Numbered from the stretch's first letter, positions 7,257 to 16,247 are shown. The stretch: 64,000 nucleotides of DNA from Phycisphaerales bacterium (GCA_020853815.1 JADYYE010000088.1:102990-166989); one strand, 5' to 3'. The notes: a model not told the origin generated them from the letters alone. Made by a program: numbers and translations.

Positions 7257-10200
7257 ATGCCAAGCCCCTTCCTCGAGCGTCTCTCCCGCGGCATCGTCGT
7301 CTTCGACGGCGGCATGGGCACCCAGATCCACAAGGTCAACCTCTCGCTCGAGCGCGACTACTGCGGCTGCGAGAACTGCACCGACATCCTCTCCGCCACG
7401 CGCCCCGACGTCATCCAGTCCATCCACGAGCGCTACTTCGAGGCCGGCGCCGATGTCGTCGAAACAAACACCTTCGGCGGCTCCAAGCTCGTGCTCGCGG
7501 AGTTCGGCATCGCCGATCGAACCTACGAGATCGCTAAGTCCGCGGGCGAGGCGGCGCGGGCGGCCGCCCGCAAGCACTCCACCAAGGACAAGCCGCGCTT
7601 TGTCGCGGGCTCCATGGGCCCCGGCACCAAGCTCATCACGCTCGGCAACACCACTTGGGACGCGATGCTTGACGCCTATCGCGAGTGCGCCCGCGGCCTG
7701 ATCGATGGCGGCGTCGATCTCCTCATCATCGAGACCTGCCAGGATCTGCTGCAAGTCAAGTGCGCCATCAACGCCGCTCTCGCCGCACTCGCGGAGAGGA
7801 ACAAGTCGCCGCTCGACATCCCGATCATGGCGAGCGTCACGATCGAGAACACCGGCACGATGCTCCTGGGGACCGCGATCGAGGCCGCCGCCACCGCACT
7901 CGCGGGCTATCCGATCATGTCGCTCGGGCTGAACTGCGCCACCGGCCCCACGGAAATGACCGAGCACGTCCACTGGCTCGGCAAGCACTGGCGATCCTCT
8001 TCGCGATCTCTCTCGGTCATGCCCAACGCCGGCCTGCCCGTGCTCCACGAAGGCCGAACCGAGTACCCGCTCAAGCCCCAGCCATTCGTCGAGGCGATGC
8101 AGCGTTTCATCGAGCAGGACGGCGTGAACATCGTCGGCGGCTGCTGCGGCACGACCCCGGATCACATCAGGCTCCTCGCAGAATGCGTTGAGCAGAGCCG
8201 CCGGCACTCCGCCGCTTCGCCCCTTCGCCGCTCGACGACCACTCTACCGAAGGGTGTCACCTCGCTCTATTCCGTCGCGGACTACCGCCAGGACAGCTCG
8301 TTCCTGATCGTGGGAGAACGGATGAACGCCTCGGGGAGCAAGGCGTTCAAGCGATTGCTCGAGGCCGAGGACTGGGATTCGATCGCCTCCCTCGCCAAGG
8401 AGCAGCTGCGCGAGGGCGCGCACGTGCTCGACCTCAACGTCGACTACGCGGGGCGCGACAACGCACGCGACATGGCCGAGATCGTGAAGCGCGTCGTGCG
8501 TCAGGCAGACGCGCCGCTCATGCTGGACTCGACCCAGCTCAAGACCATCGAGGCGGGCCTGCGCCACGCGGGCGGCAAGTGCATCATCAACTCCGCCAAC
8601 TTCGAAGAGGGCGAGCACAAGTTCGACGAGGTGATGCGTCTGGCCAAGACCTACGGCGCCGCGGTCGTGATCGGCTCGATCGACGAGGACAGAGAGGCCA
8701 GCATGGCCCGCACCGCGGATCGCAAGTTCTCGATCGCCGAGCGCGGCCTGCGCCGCGCGGTCGACGTCTTCGGGCTTGATCCCGCCGACATCCTCTTCGA
8801 TCCGCTCGTGCTCCCGATCTCGACGGGCATGGAGAGCGACCGGCGCAGCGCGCTCGAGCTCGTCGAGGGAATCCGCCGCATCAGCACCGCGTTCCCCGAG
8901 TGCCAGACGGTCGTCGGCCTCTCCAACGTCTCGTTCGGCCTGAACCCCGCCGCCCGCCTCGTGCTCAACTCCGCGTTCCTGCACGAGCTCCGCGACGCGG
9001 GCCTCACGGGCGCGATCGTCCACGCCGGCAAGATCCTCCCGCGGAACAAGATCCCTGACCCGCAGTGGGCCGCGGCGCTCGACCTCATCTATGACCGGCG
9101 CGAGAATGGCGACCCGCTCGCCCGCTTCATCGAGCTCTTCAAGGACGCAACCGCCGCCGCGACGGCGCGCGTGGTCAAGACCCTCTCGCTGGAAGAACAG
9201 CTCCGCGCCCACATCATCGACGGCGAGAAGCAGGGCCTGAAGGAAACGCTCGATGCCGCCCTTGCGAAGTACCCGCCGCTCGACATCATCAACGACCACC
9301 TGCTCGACGGGATGAAGACCGTCGGCGAACTCTTCGGCTCGGGGCGCATGCAGCTCCCCTTCGTGCTGCAATCCGCCGAGGTCATGAAGATGGCCGTGTC
9401 GCAGCTCGAGCCGCTGATGGAGAGGAAATCGGGCGCCGCCAAGGGCTCGATCGTGCTCGCGACCGTGAAGGGCGACGTCCACGACATCGGAAAGAACCTC
9501 GTTGACATCATCCTCACCAACAACGGCTACCGGGTCATCAACATCGGCATCAAGCAGCACCTGCCGCAGATCATGGCCGCGTACCACGAGCACAAGCCCG
9601 ACGCGATCGGGCTCTCCGGCCTGCTCGTGAAGTCCGTGAACGTCATGGAAGAGAACATCGACGAGCTGAACCAGAGTGCCGATCGTCCGCGGCTCATCCT
9701 CGGCGGCGCCGCGCTCACACGCCACTACTGCGAAGGGCACCTCCGCCCCAAGTACAAGGGCGAGTGCTACTACGGCAAGGACGCGTTCGACGGCCTGCGC
9801 ATCATGGACCTCCTCACCTCGGGCAAGTCCGGCCAGCTCGCGCTCGAGATCGATGAACGCCAGGGCAAGCGATCCAAGGCCGAGGAATTGATCGTCGCGA
9901 CGCGCGTCGCCAAGCTCGCGGGAGCGCAGCGTGATCGAAATGAACGAGAACCCGCCGCGGCTGGTACAGGCACATCAACCGCTACGTCAAAGGTCCGATC
10001 CGACGTGAGCACGAGCACCGCCGTCCCCACTCCTCCCTTCTGGGGCACTCGCGTCGTCGAGTCGCTCGACCTCGACGACATCTACGCCTTCGTCAATCCC
10101 GTCGCGCTCTTCCGCGGGCAGTGGGGATTCAAGAAGGGCGCGATGTCCGATCGCGAATACGACGCGATGCTCGAGGATAAGGTCGTTCCGATCTTCAACC

Positions 10201-10856
10201 GCGTGAAGTCGCTCTGCAAGAGCGAACGCATCCTTCAGCCGCGCGTGGTCTACGGCTACTTCCCCTGCAACTCCGACGGAGACGACCTCGTCATCTGGGA
10301 CACGCCGCCTAGCTCCCCCACTTCGCCTCTTCGTCTCTCCGTTTCTTCGTCTCTCCGTGAACGTCTTCGCTTCACGTTCCCCCGTCAGTCCGACAAACGC
10401 CGCCTCTGCATCTCCGACTTCTTCCGCCCGATCGATTCCGGCGAGGTCGATGTCATCGGCATGCACTGCGTGACGATGGGCACGCGTGCCAGCGAGGCCG
10501 CCAAGGCCCTCTACGCCAAGAACGAGTACCAGGAGTACCTCTACCTGCACGGTCTGGGGGTCGAGACGGCCGAGGCGCTCGCAGAGTTCTGGCACAAGCG
10601 CACGCGCCAGGAACTGGGAATCGCGACCGATGACTCGCCCAGGATCAAGGAACTCTTCACCCAGCACTACCGCGGCAGCCGTTACAGCTTCGGCTATCCC
10701 GCCTGCCCCGATATGAGCGATCAGGAGAAGCTCTTTTCGCTCCTCGATCCATCACGCATCGGGTGCGAACTCACCGAGAACCACCAGATCGACCCGGAGC
10801 AATCGACCAGCGCGATCATCGTGCACCACCCCGAGGCGAAGTACTTCAACGTGTGA
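7257..10856 (+). CDS. metH: Cobalamin-dependent methionine synthase
   Basis: This 1199-residue enzyme transfers a methyl group from 5-methyltetrahydrofolate to homocysteine through cobalamin in the cytoplasm. All four MetH modules are visible in order. The homocysteine domain covers residues 1-310 (FDGGMGTQI; zinc ligands in NCATGPTEM and VGGCCGTTP). The pterin domain covers about 340-620 (LIVGERMNASGSKAFKRLL). The B12 cap and B12-binding domains follow, with DVHDIGKN near residue 740 supplying the cobalt-ligating His. The reactivation domain runs from about 930 to the end (RGSRYSFGYPACPDM binds S-adenosylmethionine). Oddities are a Ser/Arg-rich linker after the first domain and an inserted low-complexity loop of about 17 residues in the reactivation domain, encoded by a 16-nt tandem repeat. 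It stands alone, 5.7 kb upstream of the methionine operon. Confidence 0.97.
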   Translation: MPSPFLERLSRGIVVFDGGMGTQIHKVNLSLERDYCGCENCTDILSATRPDVIQSIHERYFEAGADVVETNTFGGSKLVLAEFGIADRTYEIAKSAGEAARAAARKHSTKDKPRFVAGSMGPGTKLITLGNTTWDAMLDAYRECARGLIDGGVDLLIIETCQDLLQVKCAINAALAALAERNKSPLDIPIMASVTIENTGTMLLGTAIEAAATALAGYPIMSLGLNCATGPTEMTEHVHWLGKHWRSSSRSLSVMPNAGLPVLHEGRTEYPLKPQPFVEAMQRFIEQDGVNIVGGCCGTTPDHIRLLAECVEQSRRHSAASPLRRSTTTLPKGVTSLYSVADYRQDSSFLIVGERMNASGSKAFKRLLEAEDWDSIASLAKEQLREGAHVLDLNVDYAGRDNARDMAEIVKRVVRQADAPLMLDSTQLKTIEAGLRHAGGKCIINSANFEEGEHKFDEVMRLAKTYGAAVVIGSIDEDREASMARTADRKFSIAERGLRRAVDVFGLDPADILFDPLVLPISTGMESDRRSALELVEGIRRISTAFPECQTVVGLSNVSFGLNPAARLVLNSAFLHELRDAGLTGAIVHAGKILPRNKIPDPQWAAALDLIYDRRENGDPLARFIELFKDATAAATARVVKTLSLEEQLRAHIIDGEKQGLKETLDAALAKYPPLDIINDHLLDGMKTVGELFGSGRMQLPFVLQSAEVMKMAVSQLEPLMERKSGAAKGSIVLATVKGDVHDIGKNLVDIILTNNGYRVINIGIKQHLPQIMAAYHEHKPDAIGLSGLLVKSVNVMEENIDELNQSADRPRLILGGAALTRHYCEGHLRPKYKGECYYGKDAFDGLRIMDLLTSGKSGQLALEIDERQGKRSKAEELIVATRVAKLAGAQRDRNEREPAAAGTGTSTATSKVRSDVSTSTAVPTPPFWGTRVVESLDLDDIYAFVNPVALFRGQWGFKKGAMSDREYDAMLEDKVVPIFNRVKSLCKSERILQPRVVYGYFPCNSDGDDLVIWDTPPSSPTSPLRLSVSSSLRERLRFTFPRQSDKRRLCISDFFRPIDSGEVDVIGMHCVTMGTRASEAAKALYAKNEYQEYLYLHGLGVETAEALAEFWHKRTRQELGIATDDSPRIKELFTQHYRGSRYSFGYPACPDMSDQEKLFSLLDPSRIGCELTENHQIDPEQSTSAIIVHHPEAKYFNV
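10321..10358 (+). repeat. 16-nt tandem repeat inside metH
   Basis: The word CTTCGTCTCTCCGT occurs at 10329-10342 and again at 10345-10358 (period 16), preceded by the related CTTCGCCTCTTCG. It encodes the Ser/Leu/Arg-rich loop between VIWDTP and the conserved FTFPRQ of the reactivation domain. The words resemble the nonamers of the intergenic mosaics at 17.8 and 21.1 kb. Confidence 0.6.
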
Positions 10857-11056
10857 AGTCGCACGCCTGCATCGAGTGATTCCAGCGTCTTCGGACGCCG
10901 CACCTGATCGAGTCCGCGAGCAAGGGCCCGGGTCGATGCCCCCAGAGCCTCGCGAGTTTCACAAGAACCGGATGTCACTGCTCAAGAAAACAACCGCGAC
11001 CTTCGCCGCGGCCGCATTCGGTCTCACTCAGTTCAGATCGCAATCCCGACCTCGCC

Positions 11057-12319
11057 TCACTTGCCCTTGGCAAGCTCCTTCTCGATCAGTTCCTCGATCT
11101 GCTTCTCGGCCTCGTCGCTCACTCCGACCGTCGTGAAGAGGATCTTCCCCTCGCCGTCGACCAGAATCAGCGTCGGGATGCCCGGCACGTTGTACGAGCT
11201 CGCCAAGTCGTCTCCGCCGAGGAGGCACGTGTAGGTGTACTTCTGGTCCTGCATGTACTTGACGGCCTTTTCGTCCTTGCCTCGCTCCCACGTATTCACG
11301 CCAGCGATCGTCACCTTCTTGTCCTTGTACTTCTCGTGCAGCGCCTGGATCTTCGGCATGGCGGCCTTGCACGGCCCGCACCAGGTCGCCCAGAAGTCCA
11401 TGAGAAGCACGCGCCCCTTGAAATCGGCAAGCTTCCACACCTTGCCGTCCGCGTCCTTGAGCGCAAAGTCCTTGGCCGCGTCCCCGGCCCTTGCCGCCAG
11501 CTTTGGCTCGGCGTTCGCCAGGTCCTCCGCGGTCATCGTCTTGGTCTTGTAGCCCTCGGGGGCCGCGAGCGCGAACACACTGTCCGCGGGGGCGCTGTCG
11601 ATCTTCACGTCACGGAATGTCGTCACACTGCGCATCTTCTCGCCCGGCTCCTCGCCGCCTTCCTGCGTCACGATCATCTCAACCCGGCGCGGCAGGTGGT
11701 CCGCGACGCCCAAGACGAGCGTCTCCGCCAGGATGTACTTCGTATCTCCCTGCTCCATGACGCGGGTGCGAACGACCGTGTCGCAATCCACGCCGTCCAC
11801 CGCCTGACGCTCGCCCTTCACGATCGAACGGACGCTGACGCCGGGCTGCTCGGGCATCCTGGCCTCGAGATACCAGTTGGGGACAAGCATCCCCGACTCA
11901 TCGCGCGGGAACGCCACGCCGTTCTGCGCCGGCATCTCGACCAGCTGCTTCTCAACGTGATCGATGGTGCGCAGCACCTTCCCGTCGAACACCGCGGCGA
12001 GCTTCTTGTCGCCCATCGCGCCCTTGAGCGAGTAGTTCCCGATCGGAAGGCCGGCGGCGCCGTCCTTGAAGACAACGACGATCTCGCCCTCGACCGGCTT
12101 CTGTCCGTCGTACGAGCTCGTGATCTTGCAGGAGGGGTCCTTGACCTTCTTCGCCGCATCACGGGCCGCGTCGTACAACGCCACGCCGTCACCCTCGATC
12201 TTCTTGGTTTCCTCGGCCTTGGCCGGTGGCTCGATCTTGGTCGCGGGGACGCTGTTCTGCGCCAGGCACGAACCGGACACGCCGAGCAGAAGAGCGACGC
12301 ACAACAGCGGACGATTCAT
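11057..12319 (-). CDS. Periplasmic TlpA/ResA-like thioredoxin with N-terminal DUF2092-like domain
   Basis: The 420-residue protein has a signal peptide (RPLLCVALLLGVSGSCLAQ). A roughly 250-residue beta-rich domain follows (KKVKDPSCKITSSYDGQ, GVDCDTVVRTRV, RRVEMIVTQEGG) resembling DUF2092/LolA-like outer-membrane-associated domains. The C-terminal thioredoxin fold of about 150 residues has the redox motif WCGPC near residue 311 (LLMDFWATWCGPCKAAMPK) and the cis-proline loop NVPGIPTLILVD. TlpA-type proteins reduce disulfides on exported proteins or haem apoproteins; the partner here is unknown. AAAGGA precedes the ATG. The gene is convergent with metH. Confidence 0.85.
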   Translation of the reverse strand: MNRPLLCVALLLGVSGSCLAQNSVPATKIEPPAKAEETKKIEGDGVALYDAARDAAKKVKDPSCKITSSYDGQKPVEGEIVVVFKDGAAGLPIGNYSLKGAMGDKKLAAVFDGKVLRTIDHVEKQLVEMPAQNGVAFPRDESGMLVPNWYLEARMPEQPGVSVRSIVKGERQAVDGVDCDTVVRTRVMEQGDTKYILAETLVLGVADHLPRRVEMIVTQEGGEEPGEKMRSVTTFRDVKIDSAPADSVFALAAPEGYKTKTMTAEDLANAEPKLAARAGDAAKDFALKDADGKVWKLADFKGRVLLMDFWATWCGPCKAAMPKIQALHEKYKDKKVTIAGVNTWERGKDEKAVKYMQDQKYTYTCLLGGDDLASSYNVPGIPTLILVDGEGKILFTTVGVSDEAEKQIEELIEKELAKGK

Positions 12320-12492
12320 CGTAATTCCTTTTCAGCTTCGGCCGGTCGCCAAAGGCGGCAGTTCGGCACTCCACCAACATGCAGGGCAACGCCAACACAA
12401 GACTCCGGACTGATACAGGGTAGTGCGCCACGCGTGTGCAGACTTCCGCCCGCTTTCCCCCAGATTCTCAGGCGAAAACCCGGCCTCCGATC

Positions 12493-13290
12493 TCACACCG
12501 CCATCCGGATCGCCGCGCCGAACAGAATGGTCGTGAGCACGATCCGCACCACCCGCAAGGGGAGCGTGTGAACCAGCTTTGCCCCGATCAAGCCGCCCAG
12601 CATCGCCAGGGGTCCCAACGCTACCACGAGCCGGAGTGCTTCCGCGAACGTGTGCCCCTGCGAGCCCAGCGTCGCGCCCTTGATCGCCGCCGCAATCGCC
12701 GCCGTCACCACGATGATGGAACTGCTCACTCCCACCGCGACGCGCAGCGGCACCTTTGCGAACACCTCGAGCCCCGGCACCAGCAGCACGCCGCCGCCGA
12801 TCCCGAGCAACCCGCTGAACATCCCCGCTCCCACGCCGATCAGCGAAAGCACGCCCTTGCGCGCGTTGCCCGCGTGCTCACGTTCCGGCGATTTCCCCAC
12901 CACGCGGATGAAGTTCCACACGCAGTACGCAGCGATCGCGCCCGCGAGGATTCGTTTCAGATGCGTGCCCTCGATCACATTCGACAGCAGCACGCCCGCG
13001 ATCACGCTCGCCGCGACGATCGGCATCAGCATCTTCACCCACTCGCGCTTCACCACGCCCGCACGCTGGTGCTGCATCACCGACGGCAGCGTCACCAGCA
13101 CATTCACCGCCGACGCCGCGGCCTGGTACACATGCTGCTCGCTGTGCGCCGCGTCTTGATACCCGAGAAAGATCGCCAGCCCCGGCAACATCACCAGCGA
13201 GCCGCCGATCCCCGCCAGTCCGCCGGCCAACCCGCCGCACAGCCCGATCAGGCCCGTCACGATCCAGAATTGAAGTCCATTATCAGGCAT
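12493..13290 (-). CDS. TauE/SafE family sulfite/anion exporter
   Basis: This 265-residue inner-membrane protein has the two-fold repeat of the TauE/SafE (DUF81) family. Each half starts with a Gly-rich helix, GLCGGLAGGLAGIGGSLVMLP and GMFSGLLGIGGGVLLVPGLE (shown in part), and about eight transmembrane helices follow in all. The family exports sulfite, sulfoacetate or related anions, or imports them in some members; the substrate cannot be assigned. Next to sulfur amino-acid genes a sulfur-compound role is plausible but not shown. A promoter (TTGCCC-18-GATAAT) lies upstream, and no Shine-Dalgarno sequence is evident. Confidence 0.9.
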   Translation of the reverse strand: MPDNGLQFWIVTGLIGLCGGLAGGLAGIGGSLVMLPGLAIFLGYQDAAHSEQHVYQAAASAVNVLVTLPSVMQHQRAGVVKREWVKMLMPIVAASVIAGVLLSNVIEGTHLKRILAGAIAAYCVWNFIRVVGKSPEREHAGNARKGVLSLIGVGAGMFSGLLGIGGGVLLVPGLEVFAKVPLRVAVGVSSSIIVVTAAIAAAIKGATLGSQGHTFAEALRLVVALGPLAMLGGLIGAKLVHTLPLRVVRIVLTTILFGAAIRMAV

Positions 13291-13304
13291 CGGTTGCGCT
13301 TCGG

Positions 13305-13334
13305 ATTATCCCCACCCTGCCAAGCACCGGGCAA
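13305..13334 (-). promoter_or_regulatory. Candidate promoter of the TauE/SafE gene
   Basis: On the minus strand TTGCCC (13334-13329) and GATAAT (13310-13305) are separated by 18 bp. The predicted start of transcription would leave only about 8 nt before the ATG at 13290, and there is no ribosome-binding site in that space. Confidence 0.45.
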
Positions 13335-13574
13335 GTCCCAGACATCGACGTTCATCGATGACCCTTGCGTCGGAATAATCGGCACAATCGGCATAACCCG
13401 CACGAAATCGCCCTGATTTTCAGAGCGAAACTGAAGATCGCCCGCTTGCACCGGGTCCCCGTTGTATGCTCTCTCCACATTCGTTCGCAATCAGAGACGC
13501 GCCCGTGCCTTGGGTGGGACTTAGGCCGGGTCGGGCCGATCGGCCTCGCGACTCCGGTTGCCGGAGGACGGTGG

Positions 13575-14348
13575 GTGCTTCCACAATTCCAGATCAGCAA
13601 CGCCATCGCGCGCTCGCGCTGGGTCCGCGTCTCGGCCAACTCAGCCGCGATTCTCACCACCCTCTCGCTCGTCGTCGGCTCCGCCATCCTCGCCAAGGAG
13701 TGGCGCAGCGCCCCGCCGCTCGTTCGTGTCGTCGATATCCCCGGCTCCGCGAGCGCGGCCACGGCGAACGAACCCTTCCCGGTCGCTCCGCCCATCGACA
13801 CGCAATTCACCATCGACGACATCTCGCTCGATGAACACGACACCGCCGACCCGCCGGCCGTCTCTCCCATCGATGAACCGCGCGACGAATCGACCTCGCC
13901 CGAACTCCCCGGCGGCGCGATCGAAAAGGCCACGAGCATCGATCCGCACACGCTCGATCCGCGCACCCGCTGGTTCAATGGTCGTCCCATCAAACCCACG
14001 CGCCAGATGTGGATGATCGTCACCGGCTACTCGCCCGACTCGCGCTCCTGCGGCGAATCGGCGGACGGCATCACCGCCACCCTCCACTCCGTTGACACCA
14101 ACGCCCACAAGCTCGTCGCCGCCGACCCGCGCGTCCTGCCCTACGGCTCGATGCTCTCCATCCCCGGCTACGACAGCGACCTCGTCGTCCCTGTGCTCGA
14201 CTGCGGCAGCGCCATCAAGGGCAATCGCCTCGACCTCCTCTTCCCCACCCACGAGCAGGCCCGCCAGTGGGGAAAGAAGAAGCTGCTCGTCACCATCTGG
14301 GCCTACGCCGACGGCAAGCCCGCCGAGAATCCCCGCAAGCTCCGCTGA
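13575..14348 (+). CDS. 3D-domain (MltA-like double-psi barrel) protein with N-terminal membrane anchor
   Basis: A GTG start at 13575 was chosen because GGAGG sits 7 nt upstream (13563-13567); the frame is open further upstream but without such a site. The resulting 257-residue protein has one hydrophobic segment (SAAILTTLSLVVGSAILA, about residues 19-36). An acidic, Pro-rich linker to about residue 140 comes next. The C-terminal 3D domain reads MIVTGYSPDSRSCG, LVAADPRVLPYGSML, VPVLDCGSAIKGNRLDLLF and LLVTIWAY. The three Asp residues that name the domain (AADPR, LDCG, RLDLLF) are present. 3D domains form the active barrel of lytic transglycosylases and resuscitation/cell-wall proteins, so a role in peptidoglycan turnover at the cell envelope is inferred. 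Confidence 0.82.
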   Translation: MLPQFQISNAIARSRWVRVSANSAAILTTLSLVVGSAILAKEWRSAPPLVRVVDIPGSASAATANEPFPVAPPIDTQFTIDDISLDEHDTADPPAVSPIDEPRDESTSPELPGGAIEKATSIDPHTLDPRTRWFNGRPIKPTRQMWMIVTGYSPDSRSCGESADGITATLHSVDTNAHKLVAADPRVLPYGSMLSIPGYDSDLVVPVLDCGSAIKGNRLDLLFPTHEQARQWGKKKLLVTIWAYADGKPAENPRKLR

Positions 14349-14779
14349 ACGCGATTCTCGGACAACGGACACGTCCTCGTGTCCGTGCTCTGGCCCACAC
14401 CCTCCCACCACTCCAAAAAGTCCTCCCGTGATTCCCGGAGTTCCCAGGCCGAAGACCTGACAGCCCGCAGCCGGGTGTGCGGCGAGGAGTCTTCGACCAG
14501 CGACTCGCCCGACAGACTGCCCCATCGCCCCGCAGCCTGAAGGGCGGCTCCAGGCGAGCGAGGCGCCATGCGCGGCCGTACCCCGCGTTTGCCGAAAGCA
14601 CCAACAAAACAACGCCCGCATTCGCGCTCGCTTCGGTTTCATCTCAAAGGCGCTTTCAAGCCTTGGCCAGCGTCCTCCCCGCCTCGCTACTTCCCTGCAC
14701 CACTTCTCCGCCCCGCTTCGCCTCCCCACGCCGCTCTCCCAGTCACTCCAGGGAAAGCGGCCTCTTCCTACAATCGCGC
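14349..14779. other. 431-bp gap with an 8-bp hairpin; no gene supported
   Basis: A perfect hairpin CGGACACG/CGTGTCCG (14366-14373 and 14378-14385, TCCT loop) follows the 3D-protein gene without a T-run; it may end transcription. The remainder holds open frames in several phases but no conserved protein. From about 14690 to 14750 it is pyrimidine-rich (repeats of CTTCTCC/CTTCGCC type). TACAAT at 14769-14774 is a candidate -10 box whose transcript would begin at the next gene's ATG. Confidence 0.5.
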
Positions 14780-15343
14780 ATGAAGCTCATCCGCCTCCAC
14801 GCGATCGCCACCGCCGCGCTCGCAGTCTGGCTCTCCAGCGTCGTCGCCTCCGGCTTCGCCGCGGCCATTACCTTTCCCGCGATGAAGAAACTCGGCGTCC
14901 GCATCCCCGCCTACGAAGCCTTCGACGCCGAGCACTGGAAGATCGCCGGCGGCAAGGTCGGCTGGGCCGTCTTCACCGCCTCCGACATCGTTCAGCCGAC
15001 CATGGCCCTGATCGCCGCCGTATGCCTGCTCCTCATCCGCCCCCGCGATTGCTCGCCGCGTTGGGGCGCGATCGCCCGCCTTTTCCTCGTCGCCGCGGGC
15101 ATCGCCCTTTTCCTGTGGTACGCCGCCATGATCCGTTTCCCCATGGAGCACGCGCTCGATTCCTTCTGGACCGCGCTCGACGCCGCCCGCTACGACGACG
15201 CCCGAAAGTTCCAGTCCGATTTCGACGCGCTCCACCCCGCTTCCTCGCGCACGCTGAGCGCCATCGCGATCACCGTCCTCCTCGCCCTGCTCGCCTCGCT
15301 CATCACCGCGCCCAAGCCCCCCGCCTCGGAGCCGACGCGATGA
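14780..15343 (+). CDS. Four-helix membrane protein, DUF4149-like
   Basis: The 187-residue product starts at the ATG at 14780, 5 nt after a TACAAT -10-like box and without a Shine-Dalgarno sequence, so the mRNA may be leaderless. Four hydrophobic helices are visible: residues about 8-32 (AVWLSSVVASGFAAAITFP), 68-86 (TMALIAAVCLLLI), 97-118 (LFLVAAGIALFLWYAAMI) and the C-terminal AIAITVLLALLASLI. The pattern of a first helix ending in an ITFP-like turn resembles DUF4149/TMEM205-type proteins, but this is a weak match made by eye. It overlaps the next gene, endonuclease III, by 4 nt (ATGA), so the two are translationally coupled. Confidence 0.75.
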   Translation: MKLIRLHAIATAALAVWLSSVVASGFAAAITFPAMKKLGVRIPAYEAFDAEHWKIAGGKVGWAVFTASDIVQPTMALIAAVCLLLIRPRDCSPRWGAIARLFLVAAGIALFLWYAAMIRFPMEHALDSFWTALDAARYDDARKFQSDFDALHPASSRTLSAIAITVLLALLASLITAPKPPASEPTR

Positions 15344-16173
15344 GCGACGGGCGCAGCGCAAGGAGGAAGCCCGAGCCCGCAAAGGCAACGGCCAAGCCCC
15401 GACGCAGCACTCGCGCCAGCGCGAGACCGAAAGCACCCACGTCTTCACGCCGGGCTCCCTCGAAACGCAAGGCAATCAAGGCCTCCCGACCTTCGCCCAA
15501 GCCCAACGCCGCCCAGCCCGACATCTCTCCGGTCGAGAGGCTGCGCGCCCTGCGTCTGCTCGCCGCGCTCCGCGCCGACTATCCCGACGCGCACTGCGAG
15601 CTCGTCTTCTCCAACCCGCACGAGCTTCTCGTCGCCACGATCCTCTCGGCCCAGGCGACCGACGCCAGCGTGAACAAGGCCACGCCCGCGCTCTTCGCCC
15701 GCTTCCCCTCGCCCGCCGCGTACGCCGCCGCTTCGCCCCAGGAGATCGAGCCCTACATCAAATCGATCGGCCTCTTCCGCAACAAGGCCCGCGCGGTCCA
15801 CGAATCCATGACCGCGATCCGCGATCGCTTCGGCGGCCAGGTTCCGCGCACCATGCAGGAACTCCTCACCCTCCGCGGCGTCGCCCGCAAGACCGCCAAC
15901 GTCGTCCTGGGCAACTGCTTCAACATCAACGACGGCGTCGTCGTCGACACCCACGTCCAACGCCTCGCCCGCCGCTTCGCCCTCGCGCCCGCCGACGCCA
16001 GCGTCGCCGACATCGAGCAGCGCCTCATGCAGCTCTTCCCCCGGGACTCATGGTGCCTGCTCTCGCACCTCCTCATCTTCCACGGGCGACGCGCCTGCAA
16101 AGCCCGCGGCGTGCGCGGCGACAGCCACCCCATCTGCCGCGACTTCGGTGTCGCGTGCGAATGCCGAAAGTAG
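15340..16173 (+). CDS. nth: Endonuclease III-like DNA glycosylase/AP lyase
   Basis: The 277-residue protein has an unusual N-terminal extension of about 65 residues rich in Arg, Lys, Pro and Ser, then a complete HhH-GPD glycosylase domain. The helix-hairpin-helix and catalytic lysine are in LTLRGVARKTANVVLG, and the catalytic aspartate is in VVVDTHVQRLARR. It should excise oxidised pyrimidines and cut the abasic site in base-excision repair. The C-terminal cysteines (RRACKARG, HPICRDFG, ACECRK) are spaced 12, 6 and 1 residues apart, not the usual 6, 2 and 5 of the [4Fe-4S] loop, so cluster binding is doubtful. The ATG overlaps the stop of the preceding membrane-protein gene. Confidence 0.92.
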   Translation: MSDGRSARRKPEPAKATAKPRRSTRASARPKAPTSSRRAPSKRKAIKASRPSPKPNAAQPDISPVERLRALRLLAALRADYPDAHCELVFSNPHELLVATILSAQATDASVNKATPALFARFPSPAAYAAASPQEIEPYIKSIGLFRNKARAVHESMTAIRDRFGGQVPRTMQELLTLRGVARKTANVVLGNCFNINDGVVVDTHVQRLARRFALAPADASVADIEQRLMQLFPRDSWCLLSHLLIFHGRRACKARGVRGDSHPICRDFGVACECRK

Positions 16174-16190
16174 ATGCGTCGCAGCTCGCC

Positions 16191-16220
16191 ACCGACCGAC
16201 AAGTCCGCGAGCCGGTCGGT
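16191..16220 (+). terminator. Hairpin after nth
   Basis: ACCGACC (16191-16197) and GGTCGGT (16214-16220) can form a 7-bp stem with a 16-nt loop, 17 bp after the nth stop. No T-run follows, so termination is only a possibility. Confidence 0.3.
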
Positions 16221-16247
16221 GCTCCTTCGCTGTCTCGCTCTCTCCCC

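Noticed and set aside
14366..14385. Intrinsic terminator after the 3D-domain gene
   Set aside because: The 8-bp hairpin is perfect but is followed by GC-rich DNA without a T-run, so it is described only as a hairpin.
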